NCBI RefSeq assembly: GCF_921292975.1
Contig: NZ_CAKLCM010000002.1
Span: forward strand, 1,798,001-1,862,000
Direction of reading: 5' to 3'
DNA: 64,000 bases
Origin: Vibrio hippocampi
Lineage (GTDB): Bacteria > Pseudomonadota > Gammaproteobacteria > Enterobacterales > Vibrionaceae
The notes under the pieces are model-generated. The model was not told the origin of the DNA. It saw only the letters and a list, made by a program, of their open reading frames with translations, and did not search any database. Within the stretch, counting starts at the first letter, position 1, and each line of letters opens with the position of its first letter. This document shows, in pieces, positions 56,164-64,000 of the stretch. The position numbers were made by a program, and so were the translations under genes.

Positions 56164-57015
56164 CTAATCAATTAATGCAAAACGTCTCAATTGTTGGATT
56201 TCATCCGACCATATTGATGGTTCAATTGTCTCTAATATCAAGGGGATAGAATCAAACTCACTGTGGGTCATAATATATTGAAAACATTCCCAACCTATAT
56301 GCCCTTGACCCAGTGAATGATGTCTATCTACACGTCCACCTAATTCAATTTTTGAATCATTCAAATGCATTGCACGTAAATAGTGCATGCCGACAATACG
56401 ATCGAACTCACTAAATGTCTGAGCACAGGCAGCCTGTGTGGACAAATCGTAACCCGCCGCAAAAGTATGGCAGGTATCAATACAGACGCCGACACGACTT
56501 TTATCCTCAACGCCTTCAATGATTTGAGCAAGGTGTTCGAACTTCCAACCAAGATTGCTCCCCTGCCCCGCGGTGTTCTCAATTACGGCAATCACATCCG
56601 GCACTCGCTGATGGGCAATATTTATCGACTCTGAGATCAATGCTAGACATTCATCTTCAGAGATCTTTTTTAGATGACTCCCAGGGTGGAAATTCAATAA
56701 CGTGAGTCCCAGTTGGTGACATCGTTCCATTTCATCAATAAAGGCATTACGCGATTTTTCTAGCTTCTCTGCTTCTGGGGCACCTAGGTTAATCAGGTAA
56801 GAATCGTGAGGTAAGATTTGCTCAGGACGATAATTATATTTTTCACATTCTGATTTAAACCGCTCTATTGTCTCCTGAGCCAATGGTTTCGCGACCCACT
56901 GTCGTTGATTCTTAGTAAATAGAGCAAATGCATTCGCTCCAATCTCATGGGCTCTCTGTGGCACAAGGTCTACACCACCAGCAGCTGAAACATGGGCACC
57001 AATAAATTTTTTCAT
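56164..57015 (-). CDS. nfo: Endonuclease IV
   Basis: A 283-residue AP endonuclease with a TIM barrel and three zinc ions, cutting DNA 5' to abasic sites. Metal ligands are seen in [49 protein letters not shown] and [26 protein letters not shown]. Length is close to 285 in E. coli. It lies beside ung, placing two base-excision repair genes together. A 7-bp inverted repeat (TTTGTGA, N10, TCACAAA) lies at 57056-57079 upstream. Confidence 0.97.
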   Translation of the reverse strand: MKKFIGAHVSAAGGVDLVPQRAHEIGANAFALFTKNQRQWVAKPLAQETIERFKSECEKYNYRPEQILPHDSYLINLGAPEAEKLEKSRNAFIDEMERCHQLGLTLLNFHPGSHLKKISEDECLALISESINIAHQRVPDVIAVIENTAGQGSNLGWKFEHLAQIIEGVEDKSRVGVCIDTCHTFAAGYDLSTQAACAQTFSEFDRIVGMHYLRAMHLNDSKIELGGRVDRHHSLGQGHIGWECFQYIMTHSEFDSIPLILETIEPSIWSDEIQQLRRFALID

Positions 57016-57217
57016 TTTTTCAAACCGACCTACTTCACATTTTGGAAACTGTTATTTTGTGATCTTCGACTTTCACAAACACCTTTGGAAGCCCTTGATC
57101 TTTCGAATTCAGAGCGAAACCAAAGTTACAAATGTAGTTTTATTACAACATTTTTAGTGTTCAACTATTTTTTAATACTTAAATTCAAAGTTGAAATGCA
57201 GATTATCACAGGTTTAG

Positions 57218-57231
57218 TTGACATTAATCAA
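57218..57231 (+). promoter_or_regulatory. Upstream FNR box of grcA
   Basis: TTGACATTAATCAA differs from the FNR consensus TTGAT-N4-ATCAA at one base. Its centre is 53 bases upstream of the second FNR box, the spacing reported for E. coli yfiD. Confidence 0.72.
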
Positions 57232-57270
57232 AAAAATAACCTCAATGAATTTAATGTTTTTTGTTGTAAT

Positions 57271-57284
57271 TTGATCTACATCAA
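57271..57284 (+). promoter_or_regulatory. Downstream FNR box of grcA
   Basis: TTGATCTACATCAA is a perfect FNR consensus. With a -10 TATACA at 57307-57312 and a start near 57318, its centre lies near -41, a class II activator position. Activation in low oxygen is expected. Confidence 0.85.
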
Positions 57285-57383
57285 TACTATAATTCGCCAC
57301 AAGAGTTATACATAGACCAGCTCAACAACATTTTGAAAATTAACACCATAAAATACCACTCTAATGTGGACTAGGAGATAGTG

Positions 57384-57761
57384 ATGATTCAAGGTATCCA
57401 AATTACTAAAGCAGCGAACGACGATCTACTAAATTCAATCTGGCTAATCGATAGCGATAAAGATGAAGCTCGTTGTGTGGCAGCAAACTCTGGTTTTGAA
57501 GCTGACCAAGTGATTGCAGTTAGCGATCTTGGTGAATACGAAAGCCGCGAAGTGGCTATTGAAGCGGCTCCTAAGGTTGAAGGTGGTCAACACCTAAACG
57601 TTAACGTTCTTAAGCGTGAAACGCTTGAAGACGCGGTTGCTAACCCTGAGAACTACCCACAGCTTACTATCCGTGTTTCTGGTTACGCTGTGCGTTTTAA
57701 CTCTCTAACTCCAGAGCAACAACGTGACGTAATCGCACGTACTTTTACTGAATCTCTATAA
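57384..57761 (+). CDS. grcA: Autonomous glycyl radical cofactor GrcA (YfiD)
   Basis: A 125-residue protein resembling the C-terminus of pyruvate formate-lyase. It replaces the oxygen-damaged radical domain of PFL in micro-aerobic cells. The radical glycine is Gly100 in [10 protein letters not shown], and [18 protein letters not shown] is conserved. The ATG at 57384 follows AGGAG at 6 bases, and the GTG just upstream is rejected. Two FNR boxes and strong codon bias indicate high anaerobic expression. Terminators follow. Confidence 0.97.
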   Translation: MIQGIQITKAANDDLLNSIWLIDSDKDEARCVAANSGFEADQVIAVSDLGEYESREVAIEAAPKVEGGQHLNVNVLKRETLEDAVANPENYPQLTIRVSGYAVRFNSLTPEQQRDVIARTFTESL

Positions 57762-57784
57762 TTCCAGTAAATCATATTTATAAG

Positions 57785-57813
57785 ACGGGCGCTTTTAGCG
57801 CCTGTTTTTTTTA
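57785..57813 (+). terminator. Terminator after grcA
   Basis: GGCGCT and AGCGCC form a tight stem, followed after two bases by eight T residues. Confidence 0.85.
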
Positions 57814-57842
57814 TAAAAAAACCTCCTAAAGGAGGTTTTTTG
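57814..57842. terminator. Second hairpin, terminator for tyrS
   Basis: AAAACCTCC and GGAGGTTTT pair around TAAA with A and T runs on both sides. On the minus strand it follows the tyrS stop by about 20 bases. Confidence 0.88.
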
Positions 57843-57860
57843 TCACTGCAACGAAGAAAA

Positions 57861-59051
57861 TTACTTCAACGTCACGCGAGCAAACTTGCGTTTACCCACT
57901 TGATACACCGCTTGTCCTTCTGCTGGCACCAACTTTGTATCTTCGACTTTCTCGCCATCAATTTTCACCGCGCCCTGACGGATCATTCGCATCGCATCCG
58001 ATGTCGAGTTCACAAGACCTGCTTCTTTTAGCAGATTACCAATTGGCATCCCCGCTTCAAGTTCAAACTCAGGCATTTCGTCTGGCATTGCACCTTTCTG
58101 GAAACGGTTGATGAATTCTTGCTCTGCTGCATCAGCATCCGCTTCTGAATGGAAACGAGCGATGATTTCTTTCGCCAATAGAATCTTGATGTCGCGCGGG
58201 TTCTTGTTGCCAGCTTCTACATCCGCTTTAAATTGAGCGATCTCGCTCAGAGGACGGAATGATAGCAGCTCGTAATAGCTCCACATCAACTCATCAGAAA
58301 TAGACATGATTTTACCAAACATCTCTGATGGGGCTTCACTAACACCGATGTAGTTGTGAGCAGACTTAGACATCTTCTTCTCACCATCTAAGCCAACTAA
58401 AAGTGGCATAGTAAGAACCACTTGCGGTTTTTGACCATGGGCTTTTTGTAGCTCACGACCCATTAGCAAGTTGAACTTTTGGTCCGTACCACCCAGTTCC
58501 ACATCGGTTTCCATCGCAACTGAGTCATAACCCTGTAGCAGTGGATACATAAATTCATGGATAGCAATTGGCTGACCATTGCTATAACGCTTTTTAAAAT
58601 CATCACGCTCAAGCATACGAGCAACGGTCTGGTTTGCCGCTAGACGAATCATACCTTCAGCGCCTAGGTCAGATAACCATTCAGAGTTAAACGCAATCTT
58701 TGTCTTAGCAGGATCTAAGATTTTGAATACTTGCTCTTTATATGTTTCGGCATTGCGAAGGACATCTTCACGAGTCAGTGGTGGGCGAGTAATGTTCTTA
58801 CCCGAAGGGTCGCCTACCATACCGGTGAAATCACCAATTAAAAATGTTACGTGGTGGCCAAGATCTTGGAAAGCACGCAGTTTGTTTAGAATAACTGTAT
58901 GGCCCAGGTGGATATCTGGTGCTGTTGGATCGGCACCTAATTTGATACGAAGAGGACGCCCCTCTTTGAGCTTTTCAATCAGTTCTTCTTCTGGGATTAA
59001 CTCATCCACACCGCGTTTGATTTCAGCTAATGCTGCTTCAAGGTTCGCCAT
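57861..59051 (-). CDS. tyrS: Tyrosine--tRNA ligase, TyrZ-type
   Basis: A 396-residue class I synthetase. HIGH-like HLGH stands at 48-51 and KMSKS near 227-231. A C-terminal S4 domain is present ([18 protein letters not shown]). At 396 residues it is shorter than E. coli TyrS (424), and its N-terminus ([18 protein letters not shown]) fits the second TyrRS subgroup, often called TyrZ. Vibrio may carry another tyrS elsewhere. It is divergent from the M23 endopeptidase gene. Confidence 0.93.
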   Translation of the reverse strand: MANLEAALAEIKRGVDELIPEEELIEKLKEGRPLRIKLGADPTAPDIHLGHTVILNKLRAFQDLGHHVTFLIGDFTGMVGDPSGKNITRPPLTREDVLRNAETYKEQVFKILDPAKTKIAFNSEWLSDLGAEGMIRLAANQTVARMLERDDFKKRYSNGQPIAIHEFMYPLLQGYDSVAMETDVELGGTDQKFNLLMGRELQKAHGQKPQVVLTMPLLVGLDGEKKMSKSAHNYIGVSEAPSEMFGKIMSISDELMWSYYELLSFRPLSEIAQFKADVEAGNKNPRDIKILLAKEIIARFHSEADADAAEQEFINRFQKGAMPDEMPEFELEAGMPIGNLLKEAGLVNSTSDAMRMIRQGAVKIDGEKVEDTKLVPAEGQAVYQVGKRKFARVTLK

Positions 59052-59178
59052 TCTTGTTCACTCCCACAGATTTGGCAAAAATAGTTTAATTTGACATATT
59101 ACTTGAATAGCGATGTTTTTTGAAACCAGTTAGACTAATTGCCTTAGGAAATCTTTAAAATAAATTGAATTAATTCAC

Positions 59179-60471
59179 ATGGTCTCTATTTTCCAGCGCC
59201 TACCTTGGCTTCACCGTGCGCTCATTTGCTTTTTTTCGGCTCTGATCGCGGTAGCGTTAATGCTTCCGGACGCTTCCGAATTACAAAAGGTCGATCCCGA
59301 CAAGCTTGTTGTCGGTCAACACTATCCCGTTGAAATTAACTTTGATGGCTTACAAATTGGCGACGAGATTTTACCGTCAGTGATTTTAAACTGGGAAGAA
59401 CATACCGTGCGTTCAGGCGAAAGTGCCGCCGTTCTATTCCAAAGACTTGGTCTTACTCCAAGACTGCTCCATGACCTTCTCAATACCAATAAAGAGATCA
59501 AGCAACAACTGACCAAGCTCAGACCCGGCGACAAACTGATATTTGGCTTTGATGAAAACAAGCAATTTGTCAAACTGAAACGAAAAATCAGCGAATACCA
59601 AACCTTTAATATTACTCGCACCGATGACGGCTTTACTTCTTCGCTAGACGAAAAAGAGGTCTACTTCCAATACAACTATGCGCAAGCAAACATCTCATCT
59701 AACTTCTGGAATGCCGGTATCAGCTCAGGACTGACTGCTAACCAAATTATGGAGTTGGCAGGTTTGTTTGGTTGGGATATCGACTTTGCTTTAGATATTC
59801 GTTCGGGCGACAAATTCAAATTGCTTTATCAAGAAAAAGTTGTAGAAGGCGAAGTGGTCGGGCGCGGAAAAATTATCGCAGCGGAGTTCACCAACCAAGG
59901 CGATACTTTCAAGGCTATTTTAGACGATAAGACTGGCAACTACTTCGATGAAAACGGTCGAGCAATGAAAAAAGCCTTTTTGCGCTCACCACTCGATTTT
60001 CGTCGCGTCACCTCTAACTTTAATCCAAATCGACGCCACCCGGTGACAGGAAAAGTCCGCGCCCACCGCGGTACCGATTATGCCGCGCCCGTTGGCACAC
60101 CTATTTGGGCAGCGGGTGATGGTATTGTACAGAAGTCTAGCTACAACCAATTCAACGGCAACTATATCTTTATTAAGCACAGTAATACCTATATTACCAA
60201 GTACTTGCACCTTCAGAAGCGTAGCGTAAAAACCGGTCAAAGAGTCAAGCAAGGACAAACCATCGGAACCCTTGGTGGTACTGGTCGAGTTACAGGACCG
60301 CATCTGCACTATGAATTTTTGGTTAATGGGGTGCACAAAAACGCTCGCACGGTCAAGCTACCTCAATCTAAATCACTGACAGGCAAAGCGAAGCAAACTT
60401 TCTTAGCCAATGCCGAGAATAGGCTTGAGACTATGCAGAGATACAGCCAGTTGTTATTTGCTAATCACTAA
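59179..60471 (+). CDS. M23 family peptidoglycan DD-endopeptidase
   Basis: A 430-residue envelope protein. An N-terminal membrane anchor (about 12-30) is followed by an OapA/LysM-like domain (about 70-145) and a second mixed domain. The LytM-type M23 domain (about 270-400) has zinc ligands in HRGTDYAAP (His296, Asp300) and HLHYE (His375, His377). It cuts peptide cross-links to allow cell-wall growth. Size and layout match MepM of E. coli and the Shy proteins of V. cholerae. The tyrS neighbour suggests ShyC, from memory. The start ATG has no strong ribosome site. Confidence 0.9.
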   Translation: MVSIFQRLPWLHRALICFFSALIAVALMLPDASELQKVDPDKLVVGQHYPVEINFDGLQIGDEILPSVILNWEEHTVRSGESAAVLFQRLGLTPRLLHDLLNTNKEIKQQLTKLRPGDKLIFGFDENKQFVKLKRKISEYQTFNITRTDDGFTSSLDEKEVYFQYNYAQANISSNFWNAGISSGLTANQIMELAGLFGWDIDFALDIRSGDKFKLLYQEKVVEGEVVGRGKIIAAEFTNQGDTFKAILDDKTGNYFDENGRAMKKAFLRSPLDFRRVTSNFNPNRRHPVTGKVRAHRGTDYAAPVGTPIWAAGDGIVQKSSYNQFNGNYIFIKHSNTYITKYLHLQKRSVKTGQRVKQGQTIGTLGGTGRVTGPHLHYEFLVNGVHKNARTVKLPQSKSLTGKAKQTFLANAENRLETMQRYSQLLFANH

Positions 60472-60493
60472 TAACTTGTATCTTGTTCTCAAT

Positions 60494-60528
60494 AAAAAAA
60501 ACGCTTTCCCGATGGGAAAGCGTTTTTT
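60494..60528. terminator. Bidirectional terminator
   Basis: AAAACGCTTTCCC and GGGAAAGCGTTTT pair around GAT with A and T runs. It lies between the convergent endopeptidase and acyl-CoA synthetase genes. Confidence 0.92.
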
Positions 60529-60579
60529 CTTTGTGGCTCAGTTCTTAGTGACTCATGTCGGAGTAACTATAAGTAGCCA

Positions 60580-62475
60580 CTAGTCTTGCGATTTGTTTTC
60601 TGGCTGCTTGCTTTTGCTTTCGTGCTGCTTACTTTCTTGCTTTTTGTTCTCTTGCTTTTTGTTCTCTTGCTTAGCTTTTGGGTTATCGGTATACATCTCT
60701 TCGATTTCATCTTGATAGCGATCATTAATCACCTTACGACGCAGTTTTTGCGTTGGTGTTAACTCTCCTTGATCCATAGAGAAACCTTTGGGAAGCAACT
60801 TAAACTTTTTCACCTGCTCAAACTTTGCTAATTCGGTTTGTAGACCTGAAATACGCTTCTCAAACATTTCGACGATTTGGTGATGTTTAATCAGCTCCAA
60901 TCGATCTTGATAAGCAATGTTCAACTCTTTTGCATACTCTTCTAGAGTATCGAAGCACGGTACAATCAGCGCTGATACAAACTTTCTGGTGTCAGCAATG
61001 ACCGCGATTTGTTCAATGTAATGATCTTTACCAATCGCACCCTCAATCGCCTGAGGCGCAATATACTTACCATTCGAAGTCTTCATCAACTCTTTAATAC
61101 GGTCGGTAATAAACAGGTTCCCCTGCTCATCAAACTCACCCGCGTCACCCGTTTTGAGGAAGCCTTCGCTATCAAAGGTTTTCTTGGTTTCTTCTGGTAG
61201 TTTGTAGTAGCCGCGCATCACCATAGGACCACGCACTAAGATCTCACTGTTTTCACCAATTTTAACCTCAGCCCCCGGCATCGGCATACCAATTGAACTT
61301 GGGTTGTAGCAAGTGTCATCCCAACAAGATACCGTTGCCGTGGTTTCCGTCATACCATAGCCAAGTTTGACGTTAATACCGATCGCTTGAAAAAAGCGAC
61401 CAATCGTTTCATCCAACTTTGCACCACCGCACGGCATAAAGTTGATACGACCACCTAGCAGTTCACGCAGTTTTTTAAGCACAATCTTGTCGCCCATCGC
61501 ATGGCTTTTTTGCAACAGCCAAGAGGGCTTCACATCGTCCTGGCGACATTGCGCCATTTTAGCGCCCATGTTCACTGCCCAAGTGAATAAGATTTTCTTG
61601 TGAATTGGGGCTTTTGAAACACGCTCGTGGATAGCACTAAAAATCTTCTCGTAGAAGCGAGGGACTGCGCTCATGACGGTCGGACGAATTTCGCCTAATG
61701 CATCACGCACCTGCATCGTGTCTTGCAGATAACAGTTGGTGCCACCTTTATAGAGAACATAATAAGTCCATGCTCGCTCAAAAACGTGCGACAACGGCAA
61801 GAAGCAGAGCGATACATCGCTTTCGGACAAGCTCAGTCTTAAATCATGCCCTTTCAGTTGAGCGGCGAAATTCGCATAATCCAACATCACACCCTTTGGC
61901 TGCCCTGTGGTGCCTGAGGTATAAATCAGTGTCAATAGATCGTCTTCATTCGCTTGGCTGATACGATCATCTAATTCTGTCTGGAATTGACTGTCTGCTT
62001 GCTCAATAAATTTCGACCATGAAACTACATAAGGTAGGTCCGGTAACGCTTGCTCGTCGCTCAAAACCACAATCCAGTCTAATTGAGGGCAATCATCAAA
62101 AATTGAAATCGCCACATCAAGCTGATCTTGCTCGCCAACGAACAAGATCTTTACATCCGCATTCTGTACAATATAACGGGTTTGCGCCGCAGTATTGGTT
62201 GGATAAATAGGCACAGTGACGGCGCGAACTTGCAGCGCGCCCAAGTCAGTGATGGTCCACTTCGGCATATTGTTAGCAATGATGCCGATTTTGTCTTGTA
62301 TTTGAATTCCATTTTTCAATAGAGCGAGGGAAAGTGAATCGATACTTTTTCCAAACTCTGTCCAGCTGATCCCTTGCCAAACTTGGTTAACTTTGTGTTT
62401 TAAAGCAATGCGATCGCCGCCTTGGGCAATACGCTCACGAATCTTTGTTACGATATGGAAATCTAAATTAGCCAT
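60580..62475 (-). CDS. Long-chain acyl-CoA synthetase (AMP-forming, FadD15 type)
   Basis: A 631-residue adenylate-forming enzyme activating fatty acids to acyl-CoA. The AMP-binding P-loop is [14 protein letters not shown] (about 183-196). [14 protein letters not shown] and the hinge region [20 protein letters not shown], followed by [15 protein letters not shown], are typical of the long-chain group. The C-terminal 35 residues are low complexity, built from [10 protein letters not shown] units (DNA repeat at 60603-60665), unlike the rest of the protein. The gene is not next to other fatty acid genes. Substrate length is unknown. Confidence 0.93.
   Translation of the reverse strand: MANLDFHIVTKIRERIAQGGDRIALKHKVNQVWQGISWTEFGKSIDSLSLALLKNGIQIQDKIGIIANNMPKWTITDLGALQVRAVTVPIYPTNTAAQTRYIVQNADVKILFVGEQDQLDVAISIFDDCPQLDWIVVLSDEQALPDLPYVVSWSKFIEQADSQFQTELDDRISQANEDDLLTLIYTSGTTGQPKGVMLDYANFAAQLKGHDLRLSLSESDVSLCFLPLSHVFERAWTYYVLYKGGTNCYLQDTMQVRDALGEIRPTVMSAVPRFYEKIFSAIHERVSKAPIHKKILFTWAVNMGAKMAQCRQDDVKPSWLLQKSHAMGDKIVLKKLRELLGGRINFMPCGGAKLDETIGRFFQAIGINVKLGYGMTETTATVSCWDDTCYNPSSIGMPMPGAEVKIGENSEILVRGPMVMRGYYKLPEETKKTFDSEGFLKTGDAGEFDEQGNLFITDRIKELMKTSNGKYIAPQAIEGAIGKDHYIEQIAVIADTRKFVSALIVPCFDTLEEYAKELNIAYQDRLELIKHHQIVEMFEKRISGLQTELAKFEQVKKFKLLPKGFSMDQGELTPTQKLRRKVINDRYQDEIEEMYTDNPKAKQENKKQENKKQESKQHESKSKQPENKSQD
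60603..60665 (-). repeat. 15-base tandem repeat in the acyl-CoA synthetase tail
   Basis: AAGCAAGAGAACAAA (minus strand) is repeated twice exactly, followed by degraded units, encoding [15 protein letters not shown] and KQHESK. In-frame changes of copy number would lengthen or shorten the tail only. Confidence 0.8.
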
Positions 62476-62652
62476 TTTCTATCTATGCCTTTTTAGCTTA
62501 CACATGTAAGCTTTTTCAGCGCACAAGTGTACATCTGAATCTAAAAAAGGCAACAGACTGACATCAAAGTTATCAATAAAAATAGTAACCAAATGGTAGT
62601 AAATAGCACAGCTCAGACCAGCTATTTATCACCTTATCATCAGCCTCTATTT

Positions 62653-63696
62653 CTAAATGGCTGCATAACTTGGAAAATCTACCTTTTCCCACAGACGTCG
62701 CTGCAGATCTTTACTGCATACCCAATTGCCTTGCAGCAACCAACTGGCAATTTCGCCGGCCACATCGGGATAAAATACGCGCTCGGCCTGATTTTCATCT
62801 AACCACTTTCGAATCGCTGAAGCATCAAGAAAATCCATGCTATGACCCAAACCTAAACTTTCCAATGTCGCTGCGTTACTTAACTGTTCAAATTGACCGT
62901 CTAATGGTTTCACCAACAGCTTTTTACCTAAACTCAATGCTTCAGAGGGTAATTCAAACCCACCATTGGCAATCACACCACCACAGCGATGCAAGTCAGT
63001 TTGAAACTGTTCATGGCTCAATGGTTTTAAAACCATATTCTCAATATGCTGACATTCGCTCACATCAGGGTGATAACAGATAAATTTGTGGCTTGAGAAG
63101 CGCAATAGCACATCGATGATTGCCTGGGTATTTTCAAATGGCAGGTAAACCAACACAAAGTCTTCCATCGTCACGTCATGACCTACGGTATGAACAATGG
63201 GTGGCAATATTGGCTGGTCGAAGTGATACCAGTGTAAGCCCAGTTGATATTGAGATGGGGCGAAATGTTGAATCACCGTATCATCCAGCCAGTTTGAGCC
63301 CTTTTGTGGCACATCAAATAAAAACGCATTCTGGTGACTAATACTCACGGTAGCAATATTTTGTCTTTTCGCTGCCCATGCGGATACGGGCTCAAAATCA
63401 TTAATCACCAAATCATAACCAGAAAGATCAAGTTGCTTTACCTCTCGGATGAAACTGGTAAAGCTATTACTCAACGCTGTTTTGATATAGTTCACTTTGC
63501 CATTTTGGGTCACAAAGCTCACACCTCGGCGTGTCATATAGTCACCGAAAGGCTCCATGGAAAAAAATTTGTCTTTATCTCTACCGGAAAAAAGATAATC
63601 AACTTCTACATTATGAGACTTGAGTGCTTGACACATTGCGCGCGCGCGCGCGATGTGTCCATTGCCTGTTCCTTGAACACCGTACAGTATTCTCAT
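62653..63696 (-). CDS. Glycosyltransferase, MJ1255/VC2487 family
   Basis: A 347-residue GT-B-like protein. It begins MRILYGVQGTGNGHIARARA, with the glycine-rich GTGNGHI loop, and has a C-terminal nucleotide-sugar part (CGGVIANGGFELPSEALSLG, then KKLLVKPLDGQFEQLSNA). It is similar to the MJ1255/VC2487 group (TIGR00661), related to MurG-like and UGT enzymes. The acceptor is unknown. Codons 14-19 are a (GC)n tract. It is 9 bases upstream of a PAP2 phosphatase gene on the same strand, so a joint lipid or glycolipid role is possible. Confidence 0.85.
   Translation of the reverse strand: MRILYGVQGTGNGHIARARAMCQALKSHNVEVDYLFSGRDKDKFFSMEPFGDYMTRRGVSFVTQNGKVNYIKTALSNSFTSFIREVKQLDLSGYDLVINDFEPVSAWAAKRQNIATVSISHQNAFLFDVPQKGSNWLDDTVIQHFAPSQYQLGLHWYHFDQPILPPIVHTVGHDVTMEDFVLVYLPFENTQAIIDVLLRFSSHKFICYHPDVSECQHIENMVLKPLSHEQFQTDLHRCGGVIANGGFELPSEALSLGKKLLVKPLDGQFEQLSNAATLESLGLGHSMDFLDASAIRKWLDENQAERVFYPDVAGEIASWLLQGNWVCSKDLQRRLWEKVDFPSYAAI
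63638..63652. repeat. (GC)7 dinucleotide tract in the glycosyltransferase 5' end
   Basis: Fifteen alternating G and C bases encode Ala-Arg-Ala-Arg-Ala. The tract is flanked by ACACAT and ATGTGT as inverted arms. Slippage would shift the frame near codon 18. Confidence 0.85.
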
Positions 63697-63705
63697 TTAC
63701 TTCCC

Positions 63706-64000
63706 TTACATCAAACTCGGTAGGTAACTTAATGCCAATTGGGCGGCCGAAAAACCCAGCACTGCGCCGATAACAACATCAGTAAGAAAATGCACCCCTA
63801 ATAAGATTCGGGCTGCACCAATTAACGTTGCCCAAATATAGGCAAACAGATAAAAATCGGGATAAAAATGTCCAATAAGCGTTGCCATAACAAACGCAGC
63901 AGCGGTATGTCCTGACGGCAAGCTATAACGATCGGAGGGTGTGATATAGGCCTGTAGCAAGTCCGACAACTCTTGAGGGCGACGACGCTTAAAGCTATTT
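63706..64000 (-). CDS. PAP2 family phosphatase (5' part outside window)
   Basis: The frame is open from the window edge to the stop at 63706, showing about 97 C-terminal residues. The three PAP2 motifs are visible: KRRRP (basic motif 1), SLPSGHTAAAF (motif 2) and ARILLGVHFLTDVVIG (motif 3, Ala in place of the usual Ser). The helices around them suggest an integral membrane phosphatase acting on lipid phosphates or undecaprenyl diphosphate. The start lies beyond the edge. The ATG-like frame at 63969 is only internal. Confidence 0.88.
   Translation of the reverse strand, partial: NSFKRRRPQELSDLLQAYITPSDRYSLPSGHTAAAFVMATLIGHFYPDFYLFAYIWATLIGAARILLGVHFLTDVVIGAVLGFSAAQLALSYLPSLM

Noticed and set aside
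57056..57079. CRP site upstream of nfo
   Set aside because: TTTGTGA and TCACAAA are inverted but 10 bases apart, whereas CRP needs a 6-base spacer. The repeat is kept only as a note in the nfo entry.

Overview
The window reads as a stretch of chromosome 1 of a Vibrio species (Gammaproteobacteria, Vibrionaceae). The support is enterobacterial-like core gene order, a full-length VpsR homologue (a Vibrio biofilm regulator), a type II NptA Na+/phosphate symporter, Vibrio-type small proteins, and short interspersed repeats that resemble those I remember from Vibrio genomes. The species cannot be fixed from sequence reading alone. Almost everything is housekeeping. No prophage, insertion sequence, CRISPR array or rRNA operon was seen.

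Layout. 1-1.0 kb: end-truncated MATE efflux gene preceded by its MarR-type regulator, with two matching palindromic operators. 1.2-17.3 kb: a long minus-strand translation and RNA-metabolism block (nlpI, pnp, rpsO, truB, rbfA, infB, nusA, rimP, tRNA-fMet, tRNA-Leu, secG, glmM, folP, ftsH, rlmE), in the same order as in E. coli. 17.4-21.3 kb: yhbY, greA with a terminator in its leader, dacB, and an MgtE-type Mg2+ transporter preceded by a candidate 14-codon leader peptide. 21.6-29.3 kb: ispH, fkpB, lspA, ileS, ribF, murJ, all minus. 29.5-38.9 kb: rpsT, nhaR, nptA, then thyA-lgt-tauE-ptsP-rppH on the minus strand and mutH on the plus strand. The rppH-mutH gap holds a cluster of DnaA boxes that looks like the DARS2 DnaA-reactivating locus. 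39-41.7 kb: small Vibrio proteins (one of 52 codons) and vpsR. 41.8-48.2 kb: lysS, prfB (with the programmed +1 frameshift), recJ, dsbC, xerD, all minus. 48.4-51.1 kb: fldB, trmN6 and srmB on the plus strand. 51.1-57.8 kb: yaaA, an AGCS symporter, a DUF3545 protein, a hemerythrin protein, ung, nfo and grcA, the last with two FNR boxes. 57.8-64 kb: a TyrZ-type tyrS, an M23 endopeptidase, a long-chain acyl-CoA synthetase, an MJ1255/VC2487-type glycosyltransferase and a PAP2 phosphatase cut by the window end.

How the parts work together. The centre is gene expression: transcription elongation (nusA, greA), ribosome assembly and initiation (rimP, rbfA, infB, rlmE, yhbY, srmB), tRNA charging (ileS, lysS, tyrS), termination (prfB) and RNA decay (pnp, rppH). 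Around it lie envelope biogenesis (glmM, murJ, ispH, lspA, lgt, dacB, M23 endopeptidase, nlpI, secG, ftsH), DNA repair and replication control (mutH, recJ, ung, nfo, xerD, the DARS2-like site) and ion or nutrient transport. The most informative non-coding signals are the mgtE leader, the DARS2-like cluster, the paired FNR sites of grcA, the pnp and greA leaders, and the MarR operators.
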